From assembly GCA_021731185.1 (NCBI GenBank), contig JAKFXW010000175.1, positions 1 through 18,349 on the forward strand: a stretch of 18,349 nucleotides of DNA. The letters are read 5' to 3'. The translations under genes were made by a program, and so were the position numbers. The notes beneath the pieces were generated by a model. It saw only the letters and a list, made by a program, of their open reading frames with translations, was not told the DNA's origin and made no database searches. The stretch comes from Gallionellaceae bacterium. Its GTDB lineage: Bacteria > Pseudomonadota > Gammaproteobacteria > Burkholderiales > Gallionellaceae. Every line of letters begins with the position of its first letter. Position 1 is the first letter of the stretch. Shown one piece after another: positions 1 through 7,420 of the stretch.

Positions 1-225
1 CGCAAGGGGGAATGCTGGGATAACGCTGCAATGGAGAGTTTCTTCTCGACCATAAAGATGGAACGCGTACATCGCCACCGGTATAAAACACGAGATGAGG
101 CGCGAGCTGATGTATTCGATTATATTGAGCGGTTCTACAATCCCCAACGCCGTCATTCGACGTTAAATGGAATTAGCCCGGTAGAGTTTGAAAAACGCTA
201 TTCGAGCTTAGCAGTGTGTCCGTGA
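1..225 (+). CDS. IS3-family transposase OrfB, C-terminal part
   Basis: The reading frame is open from base 1 and ends at TGA 223-225, giving about 74 residues. It has the IS3-family OrfB ending: a DNAAMESFF segment, in which the E of ESFF is the last acidic residue of the DDE catalytic triad, then IKMERV, and the typical C-terminal FYNPQRRHSTLNGISPVEFE signature. The protein would cut and join element ends during transposition. Only the last quarter is in the window, so I cannot tell whether the element is complete. The first ATG inside the frame (position 31) is not a true start, because conserved catalytic-core residues precede it. Confidence 0.9.
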   Translation, partial: RKGECWDNAAMESFFSTIKMERVHRHRYKTRDEARADVFDYIERFYNPQRRHSTLNGISPVEFEKRYSSLAVCP

Positions 226-241
226 AGTTGGGGGAAACCCA
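1..241 (+). mobile_element. Right end of an IS3-family insertion sequence
   Basis: The transposase stop is followed by a GTGTCCGTGAAG...GGGGGAAACCCA stretch (about 216-241). It resembles the terminal inverted repeats of IS3-family elements, which usually lie directly after the orfB stop and end in CA. The left end lies outside the window, so neither the inverted-repeat match nor a target duplication can be verified. The boundary at 241 is an estimate. Confidence 0.6.
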
Positions 242-450
242 GTGGACCTTAACGCAGGGAAATCGACACCTGTGATCGTGGTTCGCGATGGTAAAGAACT
301 GGCTAAGCAAATCGATATTAGACGCTAATCTCGCGCCTGATAGCGGCGGTGCGCGCACAACTGGAACGCATGGTACGACGCAACCCAACTCGCGCCGATT
401 ATCTGGAGAAATTTGCCTGCGCCGCGATGCATAATATGAATCAATTATAA
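242..450 (+). pseudogene. Decayed coding remnant beside the IS end
   Basis: Two short open stretches follow the IS end in different frames. The first runs from 242 to a stop at 326-328 and contains PVIVVRDGKELAKQIDIRR. The second is open from 322 to TAA 448-450 and contains VRAQLERMVRRNPTRADY and LEKF. They overlap by a few bases, as if one frameshift split a gene. The second stretch faintly recalls the helical C-terminal region of HsdR subunits, but I would not assign it on this alone. With an IS end at its left edge, a gene truncated by insertion and decaying is the simplest reading. It has no credible start codon or ribosome binding site. Confidence 0.3.
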
Positions 451-451
451 T
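446..451 (+). promoter_or_regulatory. Possible -10 box upstream of thiL
   Basis: A perfect TATAAT hexamer lies 39 nt upstream of the thiL ATG. No good -35 hexamer is found at 16-18 bp spacing, so this is only a candidate promoter for the thiL-pgpA-nuclease operon. Confidence 0.3.
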
Positions 452-490
452 GCGTAGCATCTGGCTCACTTTAACCAACTTGCGCTCCGT

Positions 491-1447
491 ATGCTGACCG
501 AATTTGATTTAATACAACGCTACTTCACTCGCAGCACGCCAGATGCAGTGTTAGGCGTGGGCGATGATGCAGCTTTGGTGCGTGTAAATGAGCACATGGA
601 GCTGGCCATATCCACCGATATGCTGGTTAGCGGGACGCATTTTTTTGCTGATGCTGATCCGTTTTTGTTGGGACATAAAGCGTTAGCGGTGAGTCTTTCG
701 GATATGGCAGCGATGGGCGCACAGCCGCGCTGGGCCATTCTCGCATTGTCACTGCCCGAAGTAAGTGAAGTGTGGCTGGAAAAATTTAGTGCTGGGTTTT
801 TTGCATTGGCTAATGAGCATCGCGTTGGTTTGATAGGTGGAGATACCACGCGGGGACAGCTCAATATTTGCGTGACCATCATGGGAGAAATTCCGCACGG
901 CAAGGCATTGCGGCGATCCAATGCAAAAGTCGGGGACGATATTTGGGTATCGGGTAAGCTGGGCGATGCAGCCTTGGCTTTGGCGCATTTACAGGAACGA
1001 GTGCAATTGACGGCTACGGAATTTTCGACCTGCGTGCCATCGCTGCATCAGCCCACGCCAAGAGTATTGCTAGGACTCGCGTTGCGTGATATAGCACACA
1101 GCACCATCGATATTTCGGATGGCTTGTTGGCTGACTTGGGACATATCTTGAAAGCTTCGCGTGTGGGCGCAGAAATTTTTTTTTCGGCTATCCCGATTTC
1201 ATCAGCCATGCAATCGATGCACGATAAAAAATTAATTCAACAATTTATTTTAGCCGGGGGAGATGATTATGAATTATGTTTTACTGCGCCAAAAACACAG
1301 CGCACCAAGATCGAAAAATTGTCGCTCCGTATGAGTCTCCCCCTGACCCCCATCGGCCACATTACCGCAGCTTCCGGCTGTATAGTCCATGCGCAAAATG
1401 GGCAGCCCATACATTTGGAGAAATCGGGTTATGACCACTTCCGCTGA
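491..1447 (+). CDS. thiL: Thiamine-monophosphate kinase
   Basis: 318 residues, close to the usual ThiL length. ThiL phosphorylates thiamine monophosphate with ATP to make thiamine diphosphate, the last step of cofactor synthesis, in the cytoplasm. Visible AIR-synthase-fold signatures include the N-terminal MLTEFDLIQRYF, GVGDDAAL around residue 22 (acidic metal ligands), STDMLVSGTHF around 42, GGDTTRG at 116-122, WVSGKLGDAALAL, and DISDGLLADLGH. I chose ATG 491 because the product starts exactly like other ThiL proteins, although no strong Shine-Dalgarno is visible. The 3' end overlaps pgpA by 17 nt. A run of nine T at about 1176-1184 codes for Ile-Phe-Phe and is a possible slippage site. Confidence 0.96.
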   Translation: MLTEFDLIQRYFTRSTPDAVLGVGDDAALVRVNEHMELAISTDMLVSGTHFFADADPFLLGHKALAVSLSDMAAMGAQPRWAILALSLPEVSEVWLEKFSAGFFALANEHRVGLIGGDTTRGQLNICVTIMGEIPHGKALRRSNAKVGDDIWVSGKLGDAALALAHLQERVQLTATEFSTCVPSLHQPTPRVLLGLALRDIAHSTIDISDGLLADLGHILKASRVGAEIFFSAIPISSAMQSMHDKKLIQQFILAGGDDYELCFTAPKTQRTKIEKLSLRMSLPLTPIGHITAASGCIVHAQNGQPIHLEKSGYDHFR

Positions 1448-1949
1448 TCTGCTCACTTCAGAGTTGCGCGTCCAGCCCACATGGCGATTTATTTTGAGCC
1501 ATCCCGCATATTTTGTCGCATTTGGCTTTGGCAGCGGGCTTTTTCCGCGCTCGCCAGGCACGGCTGGCACACTGGTCGCGTTTCCCATTTACTGGCTGCT
1601 CGCGCCACTGGTGACCGATGGTCAATTTATTTTAATTCTGACTGTCGCCTTTGCTGCTGGTATTTGGATCTGCGGCAAAACTGGCACTGCACTTGGTGAT
1701 AGCGACTATGGCGGCATCGTGTGGGATGAAATTGTGGCATTTTTACTGGTGCTGATTTTCACTCCCGCCGGATTTTTTTGGCAGCTGCTGGCATTTTCCC
1801 TGTTTCGTTTTTTTGACATTGTGAAACCGCCGCCCATCCGCTATTTTGATAGCACCTGGCATGGCGGACTCGGAGTCATGTTCGATGACTTATTAGCCGC
1901 AGGTTACACATTGCTGTGCCTAGCCTTGGTAAAGAGTGTCATACCGTGA
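1431..1949 (+). CDS. pgpA: Phosphatidylglycerophosphatase A
   Basis: 172 residues, the usual PgpA length. This inner-membrane enzyme dephosphorylates phosphatidylglycerol phosphate to phosphatidylglycerol. Family marks are GSGLFPRSPGTAGTL near the N-terminus, DYGGIVWDEIVAF in the middle (acidic catalytic residues) and RFFDIVKPPPIRYFD followed by GGLGVMFDDLLAAGYT. Several hydrophobic stretches (about 45-75 and 100-125) fit membrane segments. I start at ATG 1431, preceded by GGAG at 1417-1420. The in-frame ATG at 1389 would add 14 residues unlike the family. The gene overlaps thiL upstream and the nuclease gene downstream (GTGA), so all three are probably translationally coupled. thiL-pgpA adjacency is common in proteobacteria. 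Confidence 0.94.
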   Translation: MTTSADLLTSELRVQPTWRFILSHPAYFVAFGFGSGLFPRSPGTAGTLVAFPIYWLLAPLVTDGQFILILTVAFAAGIWICGKTGTALGDSDYGGIVWDEIVAFLLVLIFTPAGFFWQLLAFSLFRFFDIVKPPPIRYFDSTWHGGLGVMFDDLLAAGYTLLCLALVKSVIP

Positions 1950-2623
1950 ACAAATTACTCTGTGCTCTGCTGCTCTATTGTGTAAGTGCGCTGGCATCCG
2001 GTGAAGAATATTCTGGTCACGTGGTCAATGTGCTAGATGGCGACACCGTGCTGGTATCGCGTGATGATCGCCTGCAAGTGCCAATCAAAATTCGACTGGT
2101 CAATATAGATGCGCCGGAAAAAGATCAGGAATATGGCATGGCATCCAGGCAATCTTTGCTGGAGATGGTTCTGAACAAACCAGTGCGAGTAGTGACTCAG
2201 GCAGTCGATAATTTTGGGCGCGTCATTGCAACACTGAGTGTAGGAGATTTAAATGTGAATCATGCCCAGGTGCAGCGTGGATGGGCTTGGGCAAGTTCAC
2301 GCTTGCATAGCAACAAAGTATTCGTGAAGATGCAACAAGAAGCGCAGCAAAATCGTCGCGGGCTGTGGGCTGGCGACAATCCTATCCCCCCTGATTTATG
2401 GCGCAAAGATCATCCATCACAACTGCCTGCAGCCACACCCAAACAAATCGTAAACAATGCAGCCTGCGCCCAAAAAAGCTGCGCCCGCATGACTTCTTGT
2501 GCTGAGGCGCGTGAATATTTTGCGCGCTGTAAATCACATGCTCTGGATGGTGATGCGGATGGTAAGCCGTGCGAAACTTTATGTGCGGCTGAGAAAAAAC
2601 TTGAGAAAAAACTGCAGCATTAG
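1946..2623 (+). CDS. Secreted thermonuclease-family protein with C-terminal excalibur domain
   Basis: 225 residues starting at GTG 1946, which overlaps the pgpA stop (GTGA). The first 20 residues (MNKLLCALLLYCVSALASG) look like a Sec signal peptide, so the enzyme is probably periplasmic or secreted. The staphylococcal-nuclease domain covers about residues 22-140. By alignment from memory with S. aureus nuclease, D33 of DGDT, R50, D55 and E58 of IRLVNIDAPE, and R92 of NFGRVIA match the Ca-binding and catalytic residues. The C-terminus has a cysteine-rich segment ending in DGDADGKPCETLC (from residue 201), the excalibur calcium-binding motif. It should hydrolyse DNA or RNA in a Ca-dependent way; the biological substrate is unknown. 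Convergent lpxH begins 16 bp downstream with no evident terminator between them. Confidence 0.9.
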   Translation: MNKLLCALLLYCVSALASGEEYSGHVVNVLDGDTVLVSRDDRLQVPIKIRLVNIDAPEKDQEYGMASRQSLLEMVLNKPVRVVTQAVDNFGRVIATLSVGDLNVNHAQVQRGWAWASSRLHSNKVFVKMQQEAQQNRRGLWAGDNPIPPDLWRKDHPSQLPAATPKQIVNNAACAQKSCARMTSCAEAREYFARCKSHALDGDADGKPCETLCAAEKKLEKKLQH

Positions 2624-2639
2624 TTGAATAGATCCGGTA

Positions 2640-3362
2640 TTAAAAATGCTCGCGGTAACACCCCAGCGCATCACATCGCAATGCATTCCCTGCGGCATGC
2701 CAGTCTCCCAGAACCCAGCGTTCACATTGATGTCCATCCACAATATGGGCATGCAGGTTCAAGCGGTGTGTGTGGCCATGTATCAGGCGTGGGTAGTGAT
2801 ACTTACGCAACATCTCGGCCACTGCATCCGCATTCACATCCATAATTTCACTGCTCTTGGTTTTTTTCTCGCTTTCACTGCGCGCGCGTAGCTGCGTGAT
2901 AAATGCTTTACGTTGCATTAATGGCTGGGATAAAAATTGTTGCTGCCAAGCTGTGTTATGAGCCTGCTTGCGATAAGTTTGGTAGGCCACATCATCTGTG
3001 CAAAGCAAATCACCATGTGTGAGCAAAGTAGGCGTGCCATACAAATCCAGTAATGTTGGATCAGCCAGCAAGCTTGCTCCACAGGCTGAGGCCAGTTTTT
3101 GCCGCATCAGCAGATCGCGATTGCCATGCATGATGAACACCGCCGTGCCTAATTCGGAAAGTTCCTGTAAGGCGTGTGCGATTTGTTGATGCAACGGGTC
3201 GTCGAGATCATCATCACCCGCCCAGTATTCAAACAAATCTCCGAGAATATAAAGTGCCTCGGCTTTGGGTGCTTTCTGCCGCACATATTTTAAAAATACC
3301 TGCGTTGTGAGTGGCTGCTCTACGCACAGGTGCAGGTCTGAAATAAAGAGGCTGTGCGGCAT
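2640..3362 (-). CDS. lpxH: UDP-2,3-diacylglucosamine diphosphatase
   Basis: 240 residues, as in E. coli LpxH. It cleaves UDP-2,3-diacylglucosamine to lipid X and UMP, a peripheral-membrane step of lipid A synthesis, so the host has a Gram-negative outer membrane. All calcineurin-like phosphoesterase motifs are present: D9 and H11 in SDLHL, GDLFEYW with D42, GNRD with N81, HGD with H116, and the HGHTH cluster at 195-199. These supply the metal ligands. The gene lies 14 bp downstream of the cyclophilin gene on the same strand, an arrangement common in betaproteobacteria, and is probably co-transcribed with it. Confidence 0.96.
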   Translation of the reverse strand: MPHSLFISDLHLCVEQPLTTQVFLKYVRQKAPKAEALYILGDLFEYWAGDDDLDDPLHQQIAHALQELSELGTAVFIMHGNRDLLMRQKLASACGASLLADPTLLDLYGTPTLLTHGDLLCTDDVAYQTYRKQAHNTAWQQQFLSQPLMQRKAFITQLRARSESEKKTKSSEIMDVNADAVAEMLRKYHYPRLIHGHTHRLNLHAHIVDGHQCERWVLGDWHAAGNALRCDALGCYREHF

Positions 3363-3376
3363 AGTTTAAGACAAGA

Positions 3377-3985
3377 TTACTCTGTCACCACTTCCGCTTT
3401 AGAAATCACCACATCCTCTACTGGCACATCGCCATGTCCAGCGCGATTACCCGTAGCTTGATTGTTGATGCGTACAACTACATCCTCACCTGCAATGACT
3501 TTTCCAAAAACACAATAGCCAAAACCATTTCCAGTTGGCGCGGTGTGGTTGAGGAAGGTATTATTTTTTTCATTCGTGTTAATAAAAAATTGTGCTGTAG
3601 CTGAATGAGGGTCAGACGTGCGCGCCATCGCGATAGTGAGATAATCATTTTTCAAGCCATTCGCTGCCTCATTGATGATCGGCGCCTTAACCGCCTTCTG
3701 TTTCATGCCTGGCTCAAAACCGCCGCCTTGCACCATAAATTTACTAATCACACGATGAAAAATAGTGTTGGTGTAAAACCCGCTGTTGACGTAATCAAGA
3801 AAATTTTTGACCGTGATCGGTGCTTTTTCTGGATATAGCTCAAGCGTAATAATACCGTGATTAGTGTGCAGCTTGACCATAGTGTGTTTTCCTTTTATGT
3901 CTGGTGGTTGAGTAGGTGATGCTAGTGCATTCAAGCTAAACCAGCATCCTATAAGCAATGTTAAAAAAAGTGTCTGCAATTTCAT
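3377..3985 (-). CDS. ppiB: Cyclophilin-type peptidyl-prolyl isomerase with signal peptide
   Basis: 202 residues from the ATG at 3985. Residues 1-23 (MKLQTLFLTLLIGCWFSLNA, then LAS) form a typical signal peptide, so the full product should be periplasmic. The cyclophilin domain follows: VKLHTNHGIITLELYPEKAP, FHRVISKFMVQGGG with the catalytic Arg, AMARTSDPHSATAQFFIN, and GYCVFGKV. It catalyses prolyl cis-trans isomerisation during folding. Start 3985 has GAAGGA seven bases upstream. A second start at 3880 (MVKLHTN) also has a good AAGGA and matches the beginning of cytosolic PpiB proteins (see the separate entry). The frame extends upstream to 4084, but that part contains a short interspersed repeat and has no family similarity. 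The symbol follows the closest sequence type; ppiA could be argued from the signal peptide. Confidence 0.93.
   Translation of the reverse strand: MKLQTLFLTLLIGCWFSLNALASPTQPPDIKGKHTMVKLHTNHGIITLELYPEKAPITVKNFLDYVNSGFYTNTIFHRVISKFMVQGGGFEPGMKQKAVKAPIINEAANGLKNDYLTIAMARTSDPHSATAQFFINTNEKNNTFLNHTAPTGNGFGYCVFGKVIAGEDVVVRINNQATGNRAGHGDVPVEDVVISKAEVVTE
3878..3894 (-). promoter_or_regulatory. Internal ribosome binding site and second start of ppiB
   Basis: On the minus strand AAGGA (3890-3894) lies nine bases before ATG 3878-3880, in frame with the cyclophilin gene. Starting here would give a 167-residue protein without the signal peptide, beginning MVKLHTNHG and close in length to cytosolic E. coli PpiB (164 residues). 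One gene may therefore make both exported and cytosolic isomerase. Confidence 0.55.
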
Positions 3986-4220
3986 TATCAATCCTTCAGG
4001 TAAGTGACATTGTCCCCTTGTGGGACTACAAAAATGCGCTCCTAGAGCGATCTGAATTCTATCAAATATACTCCCGAGTTTCACTGCATATCTATTCTAT
4101 TATCTGGGTCGATCATCTGGGCGATTATTCGGCTTAACTATTTTCCATCTGCGTTGCTGTGATGAATTTCGGGTAAAATTCCAGATTATTTATTGCATTA
4201 AATTATATTTTGGCTATTCA
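3986..4220. promoter_or_regulatory. Divergent intergenic region between ppiB and glnS
   Basis: This 235-bp gap must carry promoters for two divergent transcripts. It holds a short interspersed repeat copy (4005-4025), a small dyad CGCTC-CTA-GAGCG (4037-4049), and an imperfect 13-bp tandem repeat of ATCTGGGYCGAT (4102-4126). AT-rich -10-like sequences occur at 4174-4179 (TAAAAT) and 4204-4209 (TATATT), but neither has a convincing -35 at proper spacing, so I name no promoter. No Shine-Dalgarno is obvious before glnS. Confidence 0.4.
4005..4025 (-). repeat. Short interspersed repeat, copy A
   Basis: Read on the minus strand this is TCCCACAAGGGGACAATG followed by TCA. With one flanking base the core can fold as GTCCC-ACAAG-GGGAC. 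The same sequence recurs at the 3' end of glnS and near the 5' end of metW. Here it lies 20 nt upstream of the ppiB start, so it would be in the mRNA leader. Confidence 0.65.
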
Positions 4221-5939
4221 ATGAGAAGTAAACCAACCACATCTGCCCCACATTTTATCCGCAATATTATTGAAGCCGCTCTTGCCAGCGGCAAGCATCA
4301 AAGTATTATCACGCGCTTCCCGCCCGAGCCGAACGGATATTTGCATATTGGACACGCCAAATCCATTTGCCTGAATTTTGGCTTGGCGCAGGATTTTAAC
4401 GGTACCTGCAACCTGCGTTTTGACGATACCAATCCAGAAAAAGAAAGTGAAGAATACGCACAATCCATACAGGATGATGTACGTTGGTTAGGTTTTCAGT
4501 GGCAGGGCGAGGTGCGCTGGGCCTCCGATTATTTTGAACAACTTTATAACTATGCGTGCGATCTGATTCAATCAGGCGAGGCTTACGTCGAAGATTTAAC
4601 CGCTGATGAGATACGCGAGTATCGTGGCACACTCACTCAGCCCGGGAAAAACAGCCCGTATCGAGATCGCTCCATCGCTGAAAATATGGATTTATTTCAG
4701 CGTATGCGTGCAGGCGAATTTGCCGATGGTGCACGGGTATTGCGTGCAAAAATTGATATGTCCTCCGGCAATATCAATCTACGTGATCCAGTCATTTATC
4801 GCATTCGTCGAGCGCACCATATTCGCACCGGAGATCGATGGTGCATTTACCCAATGTACGATTACACACACTGCATTTCTGACGCGCTGGAAAATATCAC
4901 GCACTCACTATGCACCCTGGAGTTTGAAGATCACCGCCCTTTATATGATTGGGTGCTTGAACAATTAAATGTTCCGTGTCACCCGCAGCAAATTGAATTT
5001 TCTCGCCTGGAATTACGTTACACCCTCACCAGCAAGCGCAAGCTGTTGCAACTTGTTACTGACCAGCGCGTTTCCGGCTGGGATGATCCACGTATGCCGA
5101 CCATCATCGGTATGCGACGACGCGGCTATACACCCCAAGGCATCAGAGAATTTGCACGTCGAATCGGCATTTCAAAAAGCGAGAATATCGTCGATCTTGA
5201 TGTGCTGGAAGGTTGTGTGCGCGAAGATTTAGAAGCGCGTGCACCGCGCATCATGGCGGTGGTGCAGCCACTCAAGGTACGCATTACCAATTTTGATCAG
5301 GCGCAAGCCACCTCGCGCAACGCAGATTTTCATCCGCAACATCCTGAGCTTGGTAACCGCCTTGTCCATTTCGATAATGAAATTATGATCGAGGCGGATG
5401 ATTTCTCCGAGACACCCCCGGCAGGCTGGCAGCGGCTGACGGTGGGTGGAGAAGTGCGTTTACGATATAGCTACGTCATGCGCTGTGATGCAGTCATCAA
5501 AAATGTACAAGGTACAATCATTGAATTGCATTGCTCGATTGATGCCAACACCTTGGGAAAAAATCCCGTGGACAGAAAAGTTAAAGGCGTAATTCACTGG
5601 TTGTCAGCACGACATGCGCTACCTGCGGAAATACGTCTGTATGATCGTTTATTTACCGTGCCTGAGCCGGATGCCGATAAAGCCCATGATTTTGGTGAAT
5701 TTATAAACCCGCATTCGCTCACCGTAATGCAGGGCTGGGTTGAAGAAGCAGCGAGCGAGGCAGCCCCCGAATCGCATTATCAATTTGAACGCCTCGGATA
5801 TTTTTGTGCTGATCGCTACGATCATCAAGCAAAAAATAAATTGGTGTTCAACCGCACCGTCACCTTAAAAGATTCGTGGACAAAAGAGCAGGTTGCGTCG
5901 CCACACATCCCACAAGGGGACAATGAGGGGGCAATGTGA
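4221..5939 (+). CDS. glnS: Glutaminyl-tRNA synthetase
   Basis: 572 residues, slightly longer than the E. coli enzyme. It charges tRNA-Gln with glutamine in the cytoplasm. Class I marks are HIGH at residues 42-45 (within FPPEPNGYLHIGHAKS), the KMSKS equivalent LTSKR at 269-273, and GWDDPRMPTIIGMRRRGYTP between them. FDDTNPEKE and the C-terminal anticodon-binding beta-barrels (about 345-550) also fit GlnRS rather than GluRS. ATG 4221 gives the normal N-terminus. The last residues (PHIPQGDNEGAM) are encoded by an interspersed repeat copy and are probably a non-conserved tail. The gene overlaps cysS by 4 nt, so the two synthetases are probably coupled. Confidence 0.97.
   Translation: MRSKPTTSAPHFIRNIIEAALASGKHQSIITRFPPEPNGYLHIGHAKSICLNFGLAQDFNGTCNLRFDDTNPEKESEEYAQSIQDDVRWLGFQWQGEVRWASDYFEQLYNYACDLIQSGEAYVEDLTADEIREYRGTLTQPGKNSPYRDRSIAENMDLFQRMRAGEFADGARVLRAKIDMSSGNINLRDPVIYRIRRAHHIRTGDRWCIYPMYDYTHCISDALENITHSLCTLEFEDHRPLYDWVLEQLNVPCHPQQIEFSRLELRYTLTSKRKLLQLVTDQRVSGWDDPRMPTIIGMRRRGYTPQGIREFARRIGISKSENIVDLDVLEGCVREDLEARAPRIMAVVQPLKVRITNFDQAQATSRNADFHPQHPELGNRLVHFDNEIMIEADDFSETPPAGWQRLTVGGEVRLRYSYVMRCDAVIKNVQGTIIELHCSIDANTLGKNPVDRKVKGVIHWLSARHALPAEIRLYDRLFTVPEPDADKAHDFGEFINPHSLTVMQGWVEEAASEAAPESHYQFERLGYFCADRYDHQAKNKLVFNRTVTLKDSWTKEQVASPHIPQGDNEGAM
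5908..5925 (+). repeat. Short interspersed repeat, copy B
   Basis: TCCCACAAGGGGACAATG, identical over 18 bases to copy A. It lies inside the glnS coding sequence, where it encodes part of the C-terminal tail, and just before the cysS start. It is followed by GAGGGGGCAAT, whose GAGGGGG stretch may serve as the ribosome binding site for cysS. Confidence 0.65.
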
Positions 5940-7420
5940 CACTGAAAATTTACAACACACTTACACGCAGTAAACAGGAATTTATCCCTATTACGCCCGG
6001 CGAAGTTCGCATGTACGTATGCGGCATGACCGTGTATGACTACTGTCACCTCGGCCACGCACGGGTGATGGTCGTATTTGATATGGTCTATCGCTGGCTG
6101 CTGGCGAGCGGATTGGAAGTAATGTACGTGCGCAACATCACCGACATTGATGACAAAATCATCAAGCGCGCCGCTGAAAATAATGAATCGATCCACGCCC
6201 TCACGCAGAGATTTATTGATGCCATGCATCAGGACGAACGTGCGCTGGGCGTGCTAAAACCCAATGCCGAACCGCGTGCCACGCAATATGTACCGCAGAT
6301 GAAGAGGCTGATTGCGCAATTGAGAAAGAATGAATTAGCTTATATTGCACAGAATGGTGATGTGAATTTCGCAGTGCGCAAGTTTAAGGGGTACGGCAAG
6401 TTGTCCGGTAAATCACTGGATGATCTGCGCGCTGGTGAACGTGTTGAGGTAAGTGAGAGCAAGCGTGATCCACTTGATTTCGTGTTGTGGAAGCACGCCA
6501 AGGCGGATGAACCGGAAGAAGTAAAATGGAAGTCGCGTTGGGGCGCAGGTCGCCCCGGCTGGCATATAGAGTGCTCGGCTATGGGCGCGGAAATTTTAGG
6601 CAAACATTTTGACATTCATGGCGGCGGCGCGGATTTGCAATTCCCACATCACGAAAATGAAATTGCGCAATCTGAAGGCGCGCATCAATGCACCTTCGTC
6701 AACGTGTGGATGCACAATGGTTTTGTACGCGTGGATGATGAAAAAATGTCCAAGTCGATCGGTAATTTTTTTACCATACGTGAAGTGCTGGATAAGTATA
6801 AATCGGAAGTGGTGCGATTTTTTATTCTACGCGCCCACTATCGCAGTCAGCTTAATTATTCGGATGCCCATTTGAATGATGCGAAAAGCGCGTTAACAAG
6901 GTTGTATACGGCATTGAATCTTGCTCCCTCACCCCCAGCGGAAGAGGGAGCAAGAGAGGGGGACACAAGCATTATTGATTGGAGCACCACCCACGCACAA
7001 CGCTTCAAGGAGGCAATGGATGACGACTTCAACACTCCCGAAGCAATGGCGGTATTGTTTGAACTTGCAAATGAAGTAAACCGCACGCAATCTGCAGAAG
7101 CAGCGGCGCAACTCAGGGCACTAGGTGGAGTGCTAGGTTTGTTACAGAAAGATCCAAAAGAATTTCTGCAGGGAATCGCTGCTAAGCATTATGTTGATCA
7201 ACTTGAAACTGGACACTATGAAATTGTAGGTAGCGAACTCAAAGAAAAATTTACTCCGGGTGATCTTGGTAAGAGTGTTGAGCAATATATAGAAGATCGC
7301 ACTGCTGCCAAGCAAGCAAAAAATTACGCCGAGGCAGATCGAATCCGTAAAGAATTATTGGCCGAGGGTATCGTGCTGGAAGACAGCGCGACGGGCACCA
7401 CTACCTGGCGACGTTCTTAG
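5936..7420 (+). CDS. cysS: Cysteinyl-tRNA synthetase
   Basis: 494 residues, a little longer than the E. coli enzyme (461). It charges tRNA-Cys. C29 in YVCGMTVYD is a zinc ligand, HLGH at 38-41 is the HIGH motif, WHIECSAMG and HGGGADLQFPHHENE supply further zinc and substrate contacts, and KMSKS lies at 270-274. The C-terminus ends in the family-typical TTWRRS. GTG 5936 overlaps the glnS stop (GTGA) and gives the usual beginning. Residues about 329-344 (APSPPAEEGAREGDTS) are a low-complexity insertion encoded by a palindromic repeat (see the separate entry), placed after the catalytic domain and before the anticodon-binding helices. The frame is intact, so the protein is probably functional. 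Confidence 0.97.
   Translation: MTLKIYNTLTRSKQEFIPITPGEVRMYVCGMTVYDYCHLGHARVMVVFDMVYRWLLASGLEVMYVRNITDIDDKIIKRAAENNESIHALTQRFIDAMHQDERALGVLKPNAEPRATQYVPQMKRLIAQLRKNELAYIAQNGDVNFAVRKFKGYGKLSGKSLDDLRAGERVEVSESKRDPLDFVLWKHAKADEPEEVKWKSRWGAGRPGWHIECSAMGAEILGKHFDIHGGGADLQFPHHENEIAQSEGAHQCTFVNVWMHNGFVRVDDEKMSKSIGNFFTIREVLDKYKSEVVRFFILRAHYRSQLNYSDAHLNDAKSALTRLYTALNLAPSPPAEEGAREGDTSIIDWSTTHAQRFKEAMDDDFNTPEAMAVLFELANEVNRTQSAEAAAQLRALGGVLGLLQKDPKEFLQGIAAKHYVDQLETGHYEIVGSELKEKFTPGDLGKSVEQYIEDRTAAKQAKNYAEADRIRKELLAEGIVLEDSATGTTTWRRS
6921..6953 (+). repeat. Palindromic repeat inserted in frame in cysS
   Basis: TTGCTCCCTC (6921-6930) and GAGGGAGCAA (6944-6953) are perfect 10-bp inverted arms around a 13-nt loop. 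The sequence encodes a Pro/Glu/Gly-rich stretch unlike the rest of CysRS. Translations of this kind (PAEEG or PAGEG) are typical of intergenic palindromic repeats that have entered genes in frame. Confidence 0.7.

Noticed and set aside
173..478. A 101-codon minus-strand frame spanning the IS end and the thiL upstream region
   Set aside because: It crosses the IS boundary, has no ribosome binding site and no recognisable protein.
1389..1430. Start of pgpA at ATG 1389
   Set aside because: It would overlap thiL by 59 nt and add residues not seen in PgpA. ATG 1431 has GGAG at good spacing.
3986..4084. An N-terminal extension of ppiB beginning at 4084
   Set aside because: The extra 33 residues run through an interspersed repeat and would bury the signal peptide. 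ATG 3985 has a proper ribosome binding site.
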